Below are positions 32,059-39,817 of a stretch of 64,000 nt of DNA, in pieces. The translations under genes and the position numbers were made by a program. The first letter of the stretch is position 1. Each line of letters begins with the position of its first letter. The DNA is from Kribbella steppae (GTDB lineage Bacteria > Actinomycetota > Actinomycetes > Propionibacteriales > Kribbellaceae). The stretch lies in contig NZ_SLWN01000001.1 in NCBI RefSeq assembly GCF_004342025.1, positions 186,001-250,000 on the forward strand, in the 5' to 3' direction. The notes below the pieces were generated by a model that worked only from the letters and a program-made list of their open reading frames with translations, made no database searches and was not told the origin of the DNA.

Positions 32059-33246
32059 TCAGTGAGAGACGCGGGCTGGGGCGTACCAGGCGGCGAGGAT
32101 GTCGGGGAGTCGGTCGGGACCCCAGCGGTCGACTGGGGTGATGCGGCCCTGGAGGGACGCCAGACCGCGAGCGAGCTCGCCCACCACATCGCCGCGCCAG
32201 GACACCGCGACGCCTTCACCGGGGCCGACGATGACCGACGGGCCGCCGCGGTCCAGGCAGACGACCGGACAGCCGGAGGCGAGCGCCTCCGTCACCGCCC
32301 AGCCCGCGGCCTCACGCAACGCCGGCGCGAGCAGCGCGTCGGCGCGGAACATCGCGGCCAGGACGTCCTCGCGCGGCAGTTGGCCCATGAACTCGACCCG
32401 ATCGCGGACACCCAACTCATCCGCGAGCCGCTCGGCACGTCCCCAGTCCGGACCGTCGCCGATGATCCGCAGCTCCCAGTGCGCAGCCTCTGGACGCGCG
32501 AGAGCGCTGATCCCGAGCAGCACACCCTTCCACGGGATCAACCGCCCGACGAACAACGCCGTCTTGATGCCCGGGGCACCAAACGGTTCATACGGCCCGG
32601 ATGCGGTGAAGCGGCGGATCGCGACGTTCGGCTGGACCGCGATCTCCCGCGCGTACGGGCGGAACACCTCGGCCACATCGTTGTTCTGAGCAACCATCAG
32701 ATCGGCGCGCTGGGCCAGCCTCCGCCCGGTCAGCCGCCGCCGGATCCCGGTGTAGGTACGCCGTACCAGCTCAGCCAGCAAGCCACGCGCCCCGAGCCAG
32801 TGCGCCATCGACAACGGCGCCGTGGTCGACCCGCCGACCGGACCCCAGATCACCTTGGCGGACGACTCCTCCACCACCCCCGCGGACATCCAGTCGACCG
32901 CGAAGGTCAAATGGTGAATCACATCAAACGAATGCTCCGCGTGCAGCTCTCGCGCCGTCCGCCGGGCCAGCCCCTGCCAGAGCGGGTAGTACCAGTACAC
33001 GTCGGCCGGCCGGCGACGCAGCTTGAGCACCCACTTGGGCAGTTCCAGCGGTACGACGGTCAGCGATGGAACCGGCCGGATCGCCAGCTCCTCCGCGATC
33101 TCGTGCGCGAACTTCCCACGGGTCAGCAGCCACACGTCGTGGTCGCGTGCGGCAGCCTTCGCCCAGGCCCAGCCCGCACCCGGCTCCGACCCGCCCTTCG
33201 GCCGGCACGCGTACGCGCTGAGCAGGACCTTCGGCCGGGTCGACAT
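32059..33246 (-). CDS. Glycosyltransferase family 4
   Basis: This 395-residue cytoplasmic or membrane-associated GT-B fold glycosyltransferase begins PKVLLSAYACRPKGGSEPGAGW, typical of GT4 enzymes. It has FVGRLIPWKGVLLGI for the donor domain and ALREAAGWAVTEALASGCPVV, the E-x7-E region. The ATG at 33246 shares one base with the upstream stop (TGATG). It is the last of three coupled genes with a cytidylyltransferase and a CDP-alcohol phosphotransferase. Donor and acceptor are unknown. Confidence 0.88.
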   Translation of the reverse strand: MSTRPKVLLSAYACRPKGGSEPGAGWAWAKAAARDHDVWLLTRGKFAHEIAEELAIRPVPSLTVVPLELPKWVLKLRRRPADVYWYYPLWQGLARRTARELHAEHSFDVIHHLTFAVDWMSAGVVEESSAKVIWGPVGGSTTAPLSMAHWLGARGLLAELVRRTYTGIRRRLTGRRLAQRADLMVAQNNDVAEVFRPYAREIAVQPNVAIRRFTASGPYEPFGAPGIKTALFVGRLIPWKGVLLGISALARPEAAHWELRIIGDGPDWGRAERLADELGVRDRVEFMGQLPREDVLAAMFRADALLAPALREAAGWAVTEALASGCPVVCLDRGGPSVIVGPGEGVAVSWRGDVVGELARGLASLQGRITPVDRWGPDRLPDILAAWYAPARVSH

Positions 33247-33662
33247 CAGCCCATCCCCTCCAGCAACCTGCGCAGATCCGTGCTCGAGGTCGAGGCCGTG
33301 TACGGGAAATAATGCACGCTCGCACCGACCTCCCCGAGCAGCCTCTCCAGTCTTGTCCCCTTCTCGGTGCCCTTCCAATCGTCACCTTTGAACAAGACGT
33401 CGTACCGGAGCTGCTTCCACATCTCGAACTTGTCGCTGGACCAGTCGCTGACCACCTCGTCGACCAGGCCGAGGGCCCGGACCACCTCCATCCGCTCCTC
33501 GTGCGGGACCACCGGCGGCCGGCCCTTGATCCGGGCCACCACGTCGTCCTCGACCACGCCCGCGATCAGGTGGTCGCAGTGCTCCCGGGCGCGGCGCAGG
33601 ATGTTCAGGTGACCGATGTGGAACATGTCGTACACACCGGGTGCGTACCCGACCACGCCCAT
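33246..33662 (-). CDS. TagD-like cytidylyltransferase
   Basis: This 138-residue protein is a small nucleotidyltransferase of the glycerol-3-phosphate cytidylyltransferase type, with GYAPGVYDMFHIGHLNILRRA (HxGH motif) and a C-terminal YTASTSSTDLRR that resembles the ISTT-type nucleotide motif. It would make CDP-glycerol or a related CDP-alcohol. The ATG at 33662 overlaps the phosphotransferase stop (TGATG), so the upstream frame extension is rejected. The downstream partner in the same operon uses CDP-alcohols. Confidence 0.88.
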   Translation of the reverse strand: MGVVGYAPGVYDMFHIGHLNILRRAREHCDHLIAGVVEDDVVARIKGRPPVVPHEERMEVVRALGLVDEVVSDWSSDKFEMWKQLRYDVLFKGDDWKGTEKGTRLERLLGEVGASVHYFPYTASTSSTDLRRLLEGMG

Positions 33663-34393
33663 CAGCCGCGCACCCCCGGCACCAGCAGCGCCATCTCCCG
33701 GTACCACTTGGCGATCGCGGCCGCCAGGAACACCAGGTTGACCGCGAGCAGCGCGCCGTACAGGACGGCGAACACCGACGGCCAGGCGAAGGTGAGGAAG
33801 ACCAGGCACAGTACGCCGTAGTCGGTCGGTGCGATCAGCAACGACTTGAGCACGGAATCGCCACGCTCGTTGGGCTTCTGCCCACCGCCGTGCCGGCGGC
33901 GGAGCTGATCGATCAGGATGAGCCCGAAGAACAGCACCGACGACATGCAGACGTAGGCCAGCGGGATCAGCAGCACCGACTCATTGCTGAAGGCATCGAA
34001 GCGGTAGAACGAGATCAGTACGGCGCTGTGCAGCAGCACGATCTTGACCGCGTCGATCATATGGTCGAGCCACTCACCCAACGGCGATCCGCCACCGCGC
34101 AGCCGGGCCAGCTGACCGTCCGCGGAGTCGAGGCCGTAGCCGAGCACCAGCAGGGCGGTCACCGCCAGCGCGAGCGTCACCGAGGGCCGCACGGTCGCAA
34201 TCAGCACGATGCCCACCAGCGAGCAGAATCCGGACGCGAGGCTCACCTGATTCGGCGTGCGCCGACCCAGAAAGGCGGCGGCCGCGAACACGCGGCCGAT
34301 GCGGCGATTGACGAACCGCGAGTACGCCGGCGTACCCGCCGACGGCTTCTGCGCACGAGAGAGCTGGGCAACGGTCTCCCGGAGGCCGGTCAC
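33662..34393 (-). CDS. CDP-alcohol phosphatidyltransferase family protein
   Basis: This protein of about 243 residues is an integral membrane CDP-alcohol phosphotransferase. The full family motif is present: the segment starting SADGQLARLRGGG and continuing GEWLDHMID supplies the four catalytic aspartates. About six transmembrane segments follow. The start is uncertain; GTG at 34393 is chosen because homologous sequence begins shortly afterwards, and the frame stays open to 34504 in the left flank of the IS element. It probably transfers a phospho-alcohol to a lipid or glycan acceptor. Confidence 0.82.
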   Translation of the reverse strand: MTGLRETVAQLSRAQKPSAGTPAYSRFVNRRIGRVFAAAAFLGRRTPNQVSLASGFCSLVGIVLIATVRPSVTLALAVTALLVLGYGLDSADGQLARLRGGGSPLGEWLDHMIDAVKIVLLHSAVLISFYRFDAFSNESVLLIPLAYVCMSSVLFFGLILIDQLRRRHGGGQKPNERGDSVLKSLLIAPTDYGVLCLVFLTFAWPSVFAVLYGALLAVNLVFLAAAIAKWYREMALLVPGVRG

Positions 34394-34492
34394 TAGGGCA
34401 CCATCCTTGCTGCGGGCACCGATATGGTGCTTGCTGTTCGGACTCGGCGGCAGCCGGGGTGACGGTCTAGGTCGGTCGCTCGTTGAGAGCCT

Positions 34493-35891
34493 CCATGACA
34501 CCACCGCCCCCGGTTGTCCTGAGGCCGCGGACTGGCAACAGGGAGATGCGCCGTAGAGCGCCGGTTAGTGACCGCCCAGGTGCCGGCCTCGTCGCCGCTG
34601 GGTCGTCGCTGCCACCGCAAGGAGTCGTGTTGTCTGTTGCGTTGCCTCCCGCGCAGTTGTTCGCCGGGCTGGACTGGGCCGCCGAGGTCCATGCCGTGTG
34701 CGTGATGGACCCTGCCGGAACGATCGTCGCCCGGTTCACCATCGCCCACACCGCCGACGGGATCGCCATGCTGATCCGCCGCCTGGCCAAGCTCGCGGAG
34801 CCCGGTGACGTGCAGGTCGGGATCGAACGGCCCAACGGCCGCCTGGTCGATCTGCTGCTCCAGGCCGGGCACCCGGTCGTGCCCGTCTCGCCGAACGCCA
34901 TCAAGTCCTGGCGCGACGGCGAGGTCCTGTCCGGGGCGAAGTCCGACGCCGGTGACGCCGCCGTGATCGCCGAGTACCTCAGGTTGCGGCAGCACCGGCT
35001 GCGCGTCGCCACGCCGTACTCCGACGACACCCGCGCACTGCGGACCGTCGTGCGGACCCGCACCGACCTTGTCGACATGCGCGTCGCGGCCACCAACCAG
35101 CTCGCCGCGCTGCTGGACGACCACTGGCCCGGCGCCAAGGCCGTGTTCGCCGACGTCGAGTCGCCCATCAGCCTGGAGTTCCTGACCCGCTACCCCACCC
35201 CCAACAGCGCCAAGCACCTCGGCGAGAAGCGCATGCAGGCGTTCCTGACCAAGCACGGCTACTCCGGCCGCCGCCCGGCCACCCAACTGCTGGAACGCCT
35301 GCGGTCGGCCCCCGCCGGCACCAGCAGCGACGCGTTGACCGAGGCACTGCACGACACCGTTCTCGCCCTGGCCGACGTCCTGAAAGCACTCAACACGGCC
35401 GTGAAGAACCTCGACCGGTCGGCCACCGCCCACCTCGGGGAGCATCCGGACGGCGAGATCTTCACGTCGCTGCCAAGGTCGGGTCAGATCAACGCCGCCC
35501 AGATACTCGCCGAGTGGGGCGACTGCCGCCAAGCCTACGAGACCCCCGACTCCGTCGCCGCACTCGCCGGCTGCACCCCGGTCACCAAAGAGTCCGGAAA
35601 ACACCGCGCCGTGCACTTCCGCTGGGCCTGCAACAAACGCTTCCGCGTCGCGTTGACCACCTTCGCCGACAACAGCCGCCACGCCAGCCCCTGGGCCGCC
35701 CACATCTACAACCAGGCCCGCGCATCCGGCAAAGACCACCCCCACGCCGTCCGCGTCCTCGCCCGAGCCTGGATCCGCATCATCTGGCGCTGCTGGCACG
35801 ATGGCGTCCCCTACGACCCCGCCAAACACGGTGCCGCAGCGGCGCTCATCAACCCCGTTGCAGCCTGAGGTTGACACAGGGAGTGTCATGG
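34493..35891 (+). mobile_element. IS110-family insertion sequence (approximate limits)
   Basis: A transposase gene is flanked by CCATGACAC (34493-34501) and its inverse GTGTCATGG (35883-35891), which look like subterminal inverted repeats of the IS1111 kind. True ends in this family carry no duplicated target, so limits are approximate. The element lies between a CDP-alcohol phosphotransferase gene and a cytidylyltransferase gene that belong to one glycan locus. The non-coding 5' flank (about 34494-34626) or the 3' flank could encode the bridge RNA. Confidence 0.65.
34627..35868 (+). CDS. IS110 family transposase (DEDD recombinase)
   Basis: This protein of about 413 residues has the RuvC-like DEDD domain (FAGLDWAAEVHAVCV, QVGIERPNGRLVD, KSDAGDAAVIAEYLR) and the C-terminal Transposase_20 domain (SLPRSGQINAAQILAEWGD, ALAGCTPVTKESGKH), whose serine is the family nucleophile. 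Both are intact, so the element may be active. The open frame extends upstream to 34483, but GTG 34627 or TTG 34630 next to AAGGAG gives the usual length. It is encoded opposite to all surrounding glycan genes. Confidence 0.92.
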   Translation: MLSVALPPAQLFAGLDWAAEVHAVCVMDPAGTIVARFTIAHTADGIAMLIRRLAKLAEPGDVQVGIERPNGRLVDLLLQAGHPVVPVSPNAIKSWRDGEVLSGAKSDAGDAAVIAEYLRLRQHRLRVATPYSDDTRALRTVVRTRTDLVDMRVAATNQLAALLDDHWPGAKAVFADVESPISLEFLTRYPTPNSAKHLGEKRMQAFLTKHGYSGRRPATQLLERLRSAPAGTSSDALTEALHDTVLALADVLKALNTAVKNLDRSATAHLGEHPDGEIFTSLPRSGQINAAQILAEWGDCRQAYETPDSVAALAGCTPVTKESGKHRAVHFRWACNKRFRVALTTFADNSRHASPWAAHIYNQARASGKDHPHAVRVLARAWIRIIWRCWHDGVPYDPAKHGAAAALINPVAA

Positions 35892-36095
35892 GGCCTCCCG
35901 GCCTGGACTGAGGAGCGGAGGGAGCCCGGTCGTGGGGCCTCCCGGCCTGGACTGAGGAATGGAGGGAGCGAAGCGACCGGAGTGACGAGGGAAGGCCGGG
36001 AGCCAAAGCCCCACGACCCGCCGCGCCGGAGGCGTGGCAACGTGCACAGCGACTGGAGTGACGAGGGAAGGCCGGGAGGCAAAGCCCCATGACCC
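35886..36095. repeat. Interleaved direct and inverted repeats right of the IS110 element
   Basis: A 44-base unit with GGGGCCTCCCGGCCTGGACT occurs at 35886 and 35930. A second unit of about 46 bases with GGAAGGCCGGGAGSCAAAGC occurs at 35973 and 36049. The two unit types contain complementary blocks, so long alternative hairpins can form. No gene is seen in 35869-36127. Confidence 0.75.
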
Positions 36096-36127
36096 TGCCG
36101 GCGCCGAAGGCCCGGCAAATAGCACTG

Positions 36128-36553
36128 TCATGCCACGGAGCTGCGCGACTGCCGCTGGTCGATCGCGGCGCGCAGGATCGGGCTGCGGGAACCACGGCCG
36201 GCCGGCAGGACGCTGACCAGCTCGGCCGGAATCCCGTCGAGCTCGTCGACGCCGAGCACGCCGTCGGTGCCACTGGCAGCGAACACGGTCTGGACCCCCG
36301 GTACGCCGGTCAGCCACTCGGACCGGACGTTGTCCACCACAACGACCTCGTCAACACAGCGCAGATGCTCGAGGATCTGGGTCCGCTCGACCAGCGGCAC
36401 GAACGGCCGCGCACCCCAGGCGTCGAACGCCCAGTCGTCGGTCAGCACACCCACCACCAGCCGGTCGCACGCCTGGCCGGCCCGTCCGAGCACGTCGAGG
36501 TGCCCGACGTGGAACAGGTCGAAGACCCCAGCCAGAAATCCGACTCGCGACAA
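36128..36553 (-). CDS. Second TagD-like cytidylyltransferase
   Basis: This protein of about 141 residues has the nucleotidyltransferase motif GVFDLFHVGHLDVLGRAGQA and the length of small TagD/RfaE-like transferases. TTG at 36553 is preferred since it gives the family-like beginning SRVGFLAGVFD and follows GGGGGAAAG. GTG 36586 is an alternative, and a TATAAG -10 box lies at 36616-36611. The C-terminal end is diverged from the other copy in the window. It was probably cotranscribed with the CDP-alcohol phosphotransferase before the IS110 element arrived. Confidence 0.8.
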   Translation of the reverse strand: MSRVGFLAGVFDLFHVGHLDVLGRAGQACDRLVVGVLTDDWAFDAWGARPFVPLVERTQILEHLRCVDEVVVVDNVRSEWLTGVPGVQTVFAASGTDGVLGVDELDGIPAELVSVLPAGRGSRSPILRAAIDQRQSRSSVA

Positions 36554-36641
36554 GCTACTTTCCCCCAGCAAACGATGTTCCCCCACGTGACCCCGCACGT
36601 CCTCGCCGACCTTATACCGTGTGCTCACAGCCCGCCCAGCG

Positions 36642-37865
36642 TCATGCGTCGTGCTCACGGCCCGCCCAGCGTCCCCGGCGGGTCCGGCCGCCGTCCGCGT
36701 GCCGGGCGATCGCATCGGTATAGATCCTCTCCGTGGCCACCAAGTCGTGCTCCGGGGTGAAGCGGTCGAGGTAGACCTGTCGGGCTCGTTCGCCGAAGGC
36801 TACCGAAGTGAGGGGATCGCTCACCAACCCGAGGGCCTTCCGCAGGCTTTCGGGGTCCCCGGGCTCTGTCAGTGCCCCGGTCTCGCCGTCGTCCACCAAC
36901 TCCGCCAGCGCACCCAGCCGGGACGCGACCACAGGCACGCCGTGCGCGAAAGCCTCCACCACCACGAGTCCGAAGGTCTCATACGAACGCGCCGGTACGA
37001 CGGCGACGCGCGCGGACCGGAGGACTTCCATCCCTTCGGCCCACGGTAGTTGACCCTTCACCTGAATCGACGAGTCCCGCGCTGCCCGCGCCTCCGCCTC
37101 GGCACGCAGTGGACCGTCACCGATCACGACCAGCTCGCCGAGCGAGGAGTCCCAGGCCTGCAGCAGATCCGCGAAGCCCTTGTCCTCCTCCAGCCGACCG
37201 AGGAACACCAACGCATCGCCGGGCCCCTGACGTACTTCGCCGGAGTGCGGCACCGCGTGCGGTTTCACCACGATCTGGTCCGGATCGAAGCCGTGGGCGA
37301 CGTACCGCCCGCGGACGAACTCTGACGGCGCGACAAACGTGGTGACGTACCGCTGCCAGGTGCGGAGCGTGTTGTGTACGCCGATGCTGGTCGCCAACGG
37401 CAACGTCTGCACCCGCGACTCCCGATAGCAGCCGTGCCGTACACCGGCCAACGGAAGCTTGCCGACGCAGGATTCGCACGGCCGCCCGTCGCGCTGCAGG
37501 ACCGCGTTGGCGCACATCAGCCGGAAGTTGTGCAGCGTCGCCACCACCGGCAGGTCCAGCCGGTACGCCGCGCGCAGCACGGACGCGCTGAACAGCGGGA
37601 AGGTGTTGTGGACATGCACCACATCGGGCCGTTGCTCCTGCAATAGAAGTGTTAAATCGCGTTCCGCCGAAAATGACCAGACGGAGCGGAACGGTAACAG
37701 AGCGCGATCTTTCCGGCCCATCTCGGCGATATCGTCGCTGTTCCGCAGGTACAGGTCGACGTCATGTCCTGAGTTACTCAACAAATCAACCGTTTGCGCG
37801 ACCACGGTGTTCTCGCCGCTGGGTTGACCCGTCCGGTAACGGTTGTGCAACATGGCGACCCGCAT
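36642..37865 (-). CDS. Glycosyltransferase family 4
   Basis: This 407-residue GT-B enzyme begins MRVAMLHNRYRTGQPSGENT with an N-terminal acceptor domain (VVHVHNTFPLFS, LHNFRLMC). Its C-terminal donor domain has LVFLGRLEEDKGFADLLQAW, IGDGPL and ARSYETFGLVVVEAFAHGVP with the two glutamates. A CESC pair near residue 125 matches a subgroup of GT4 proteins with a Cys-containing insertion. It heads the glycan operon and is divergent from the first beta-helix gene. Confidence 0.9.
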   Translation of the reverse strand: MRVAMLHNRYRTGQPSGENTVVAQTVDLLSNSGHDVDLYLRNSDDIAEMGRKDRALLPFRSVWSFSAERDLTLLLQEQRPDVVHVHNTFPLFSASVLRAAYRLDLPVVATLHNFRLMCANAVLQRDGRPCESCVGKLPLAGVRHGCYRESRVQTLPLATSIGVHNTLRTWQRYVTTFVAPSEFVRGRYVAHGFDPDQIVVKPHAVPHSGEVRQGPGDALVFLGRLEEDKGFADLLQAWDSSLGELVVIGDGPLRAEAEARAARDSSIQVKGQLPWAEGMEVLRSARVAVVPARSYETFGLVVVEAFAHGVPVVASRLGALAELVDDGETGALTEPGDPESLRKALGLVSDPLTSVAFGERARQVYLDRFTPEHDLVATERIYTDAIARHADGGRTRRGRWAGREHDA

Positions 37866-37949
37866 GGCACTACCTTATGTCTCGCGGTGGCTACACCTGG
37901 TTCCGAGGACTTCCCGGGCGAGTGTGTGCCACACACCCCGGAGGGTGCA

Positions 37950-39644
37950 TTGAGGAAGTTGTGGTTCGCAGCGCTTATCGCGGCTGCGCTCGCCGTTGTT
38001 ACAGTCGCGCTTCCGGTCATCGCCAATCAGAAGAACGCAACAGACGTCGCGAAGTCACGCGATCTCAGCGACCCGGCGACCTCCGGTGTGCTCCCCTCGC
38101 ACCGTGCCTCCAAGACGCCGGCGGCAACGGTCCCACCCAAGGCCACCACGACGACCGCGCCCTCGAAGAAGCCGGCCACGACGCCGGCCTCCACCACCCC
38201 GAAGCCGACCACCGCGCCGACGACCACCAAGGCGCCGACCGTCCCGAGCGCGGACGAAGGTGACGCCGGCCCGGCTTTCGCGGGACCGTGCAGTGGCGTG
38301 GTGATCAAGCCCGGCCAGAACGCCCAGTCGATCGTGAACTCCAAGCCCGCCGGTACGACGTTCTGCTTCGCGGCCGGCCTGCATCGCATCACCGAGACGA
38401 TCCGGCCGAAGGCGGACACCACGCTGGCCAGTGCGGACCGCGCCGTACTGACCGGATCCGTACCGCTGACCGGCTGGGCCAAGTCCGGTGCCACCTGGGT
38501 GGTGCGTGGGGCGCTTCCGGCGGCGTACGGGATGAGCGGGCAGTGTGAGGACAACAAGGCGAACATCTGCCACCTGCGCGAGCAGGTCTTCGTGGACGGC
38601 GAACACCTGACCCGGGTGGCGAGCCTGGCCGCGGTCGAGGCCGGCACCTTCTACGCCGACTACGCCGGGAACGCGATCTATGTCGGCAGCGACCCGGCCG
38701 GACACGCGGTGGAGATGTCGAAGACGAAGACCGCGATCGAGTCCGGCTCGACCGGTGTGATCGTCCGCGGCCTCACCATCGAGCACTTCGCCAGCGCACC
38801 GCAGGCCGGCGCGCTGGTCTCCGGCCCGGGCTGGAAGGTGACCGCGAACGACGTCCGCTGGAACCACGCCGTCGGCGTGATGCTGGTCAAGGCGAACAAT
38901 ACCCGGGTCGAGAAGAACCTGATCCGCAACAACGGCCAGCTCGGCCTGGGCCAGTACAGCTCGGCCGCGGCGACCGTGGCCCGCAACGTGATCACCGGTA
39001 ACAACACCGACGGTTTCTGGATCGCCGACTGGGAGTCGGGCGGGATCAAGTCGACCCGCTCGTCCGGCACCGTCAGCGGCAACCTGATCAAGGCCAACCG
39101 GGGCGTCGGGATGTGGGCCGACGTGGCCGACGACGGCCGGGTGATCAGCGGCAACAAGATCATCGGCAACGCCGCCGACGGGATCCGCTACGAGATCAGC
39201 CGCAACGGCACGATCGAGAGCAACACGATCAGCGGCAACGGCTTCGGCACCGGCCGCGGCTCGGGGACGTCGCTGTGGGACGGCGGCGGGGTCAACATCA
39301 ACACCTCGACCAACGTGACGGTCCGGAACAACGTTGTCTCCGGCAACGTCAACGGCGTGACGATCCAGTCCCGGACCCGCGGCACCGGACCGTGGGGCAC
39401 CTACCTGCTGCGCGACATCCAGGTCACCGGGAACACGATCGAGATGACCGACGGCAGCCAGAGCACCGGCATGGTGAAGAACTCCGGCGCCGAGGTGCCG
39501 GCCGGCGAGGTCGTTTTCAGCGGCAACAAGTACGTGCTGGACGCACTGGGCGCACAACGGTTCGCCCGGTTCGGCACCAAGCTGACCGCGGACGGCTGGC
39601 GGCAGGCGGGGCTGGACTCGCTCGGCAGCTTCCTGCTGAACTGA
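37950..39644 (+). CDS. Exported right-handed beta-helix protein, paralogue 1
   Basis: This 564-residue protein starts at TTG after GGAGGG. It has a single N-terminal hydrophobic segment (LWFAALIAAALAVVTVALPVIA), then a Thr/Pro/Lys-rich linker of about 75 residues, and a parallel beta-helix body with NosD-like repeats such as VEKNLIRNNGQLG and ISGNKIIGNAADGIRYEI. Four conserved cysteines lie in GPCSGVV, TTFCFAAG and QCEDNKANICHL. The hydrophobic segment has no lipobox, so it may be a membrane anchor or a signal peptide. It is closely related to the proteins at 39818 and 49714. Beta-helix folds include polysaccharide lyases and epimerases, but no catalytic residues could be assigned. Confidence 0.85.
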   Translation: MRKLWFAALIAAALAVVTVALPVIANQKNATDVAKSRDLSDPATSGVLPSHRASKTPAATVPPKATTTTAPSKKPATTPASTTPKPTTAPTTTKAPTVPSADEGDAGPAFAGPCSGVVIKPGQNAQSIVNSKPAGTTFCFAAGLHRITETIRPKADTTLASADRAVLTGSVPLTGWAKSGATWVVRGALPAAYGMSGQCEDNKANICHLREQVFVDGEHLTRVASLAAVEAGTFYADYAGNAIYVGSDPAGHAVEMSKTKTAIESGSTGVIVRGLTIEHFASAPQAGALVSGPGWKVTANDVRWNHAVGVMLVKANNTRVEKNLIRNNGQLGLGQYSSAAATVARNVITGNNTDGFWIADWESGGIKSTRSSGTVSGNLIKANRGVGMWADVADDGRVISGNKIIGNAADGIRYEISRNGTIESNTISGNGFGTGRGSGTSLWDGGGVNINTSTNVTVRNNVVSGNVNGVTIQSRTRGTGPWGTYLLRDIQVTGNTIEMTDGSQSTGMVKNSGAEVPAGEVVFSGNKYVLDALGAQRFARFGTKLTADGWRQAGLDSLGSFLLN

Positions 39645-39724
39645 TTGTCCCAGGCAATCACCGTTCGAAGCCGGGCTCACGCTCCGCGATCGATGCCGAA
39701 TGCAACTTTTCCTACCGGAATGTG

Positions 39725-39752
39725 TTGCAATAGCTACCTGAAGTAGTAGTCT
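39725..39752 (+). promoter_or_regulatory. Promoter of beta-helix paralogue 2
   Basis: TTGCAA (39725-39730) and TAGTCT (39747-39752) are separated by 16 bases in an AT-richer stretch between the two beta-helix genes, so the second gene can be expressed by itself. Confidence 0.4.
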
Positions 39753-39817
39753 GCTGTGCGAAGCCGCGCCATGGGGGGTGCGCTCAGGACCCACCTGTGC
39801 CCCCGGAGGCTCCCGCA

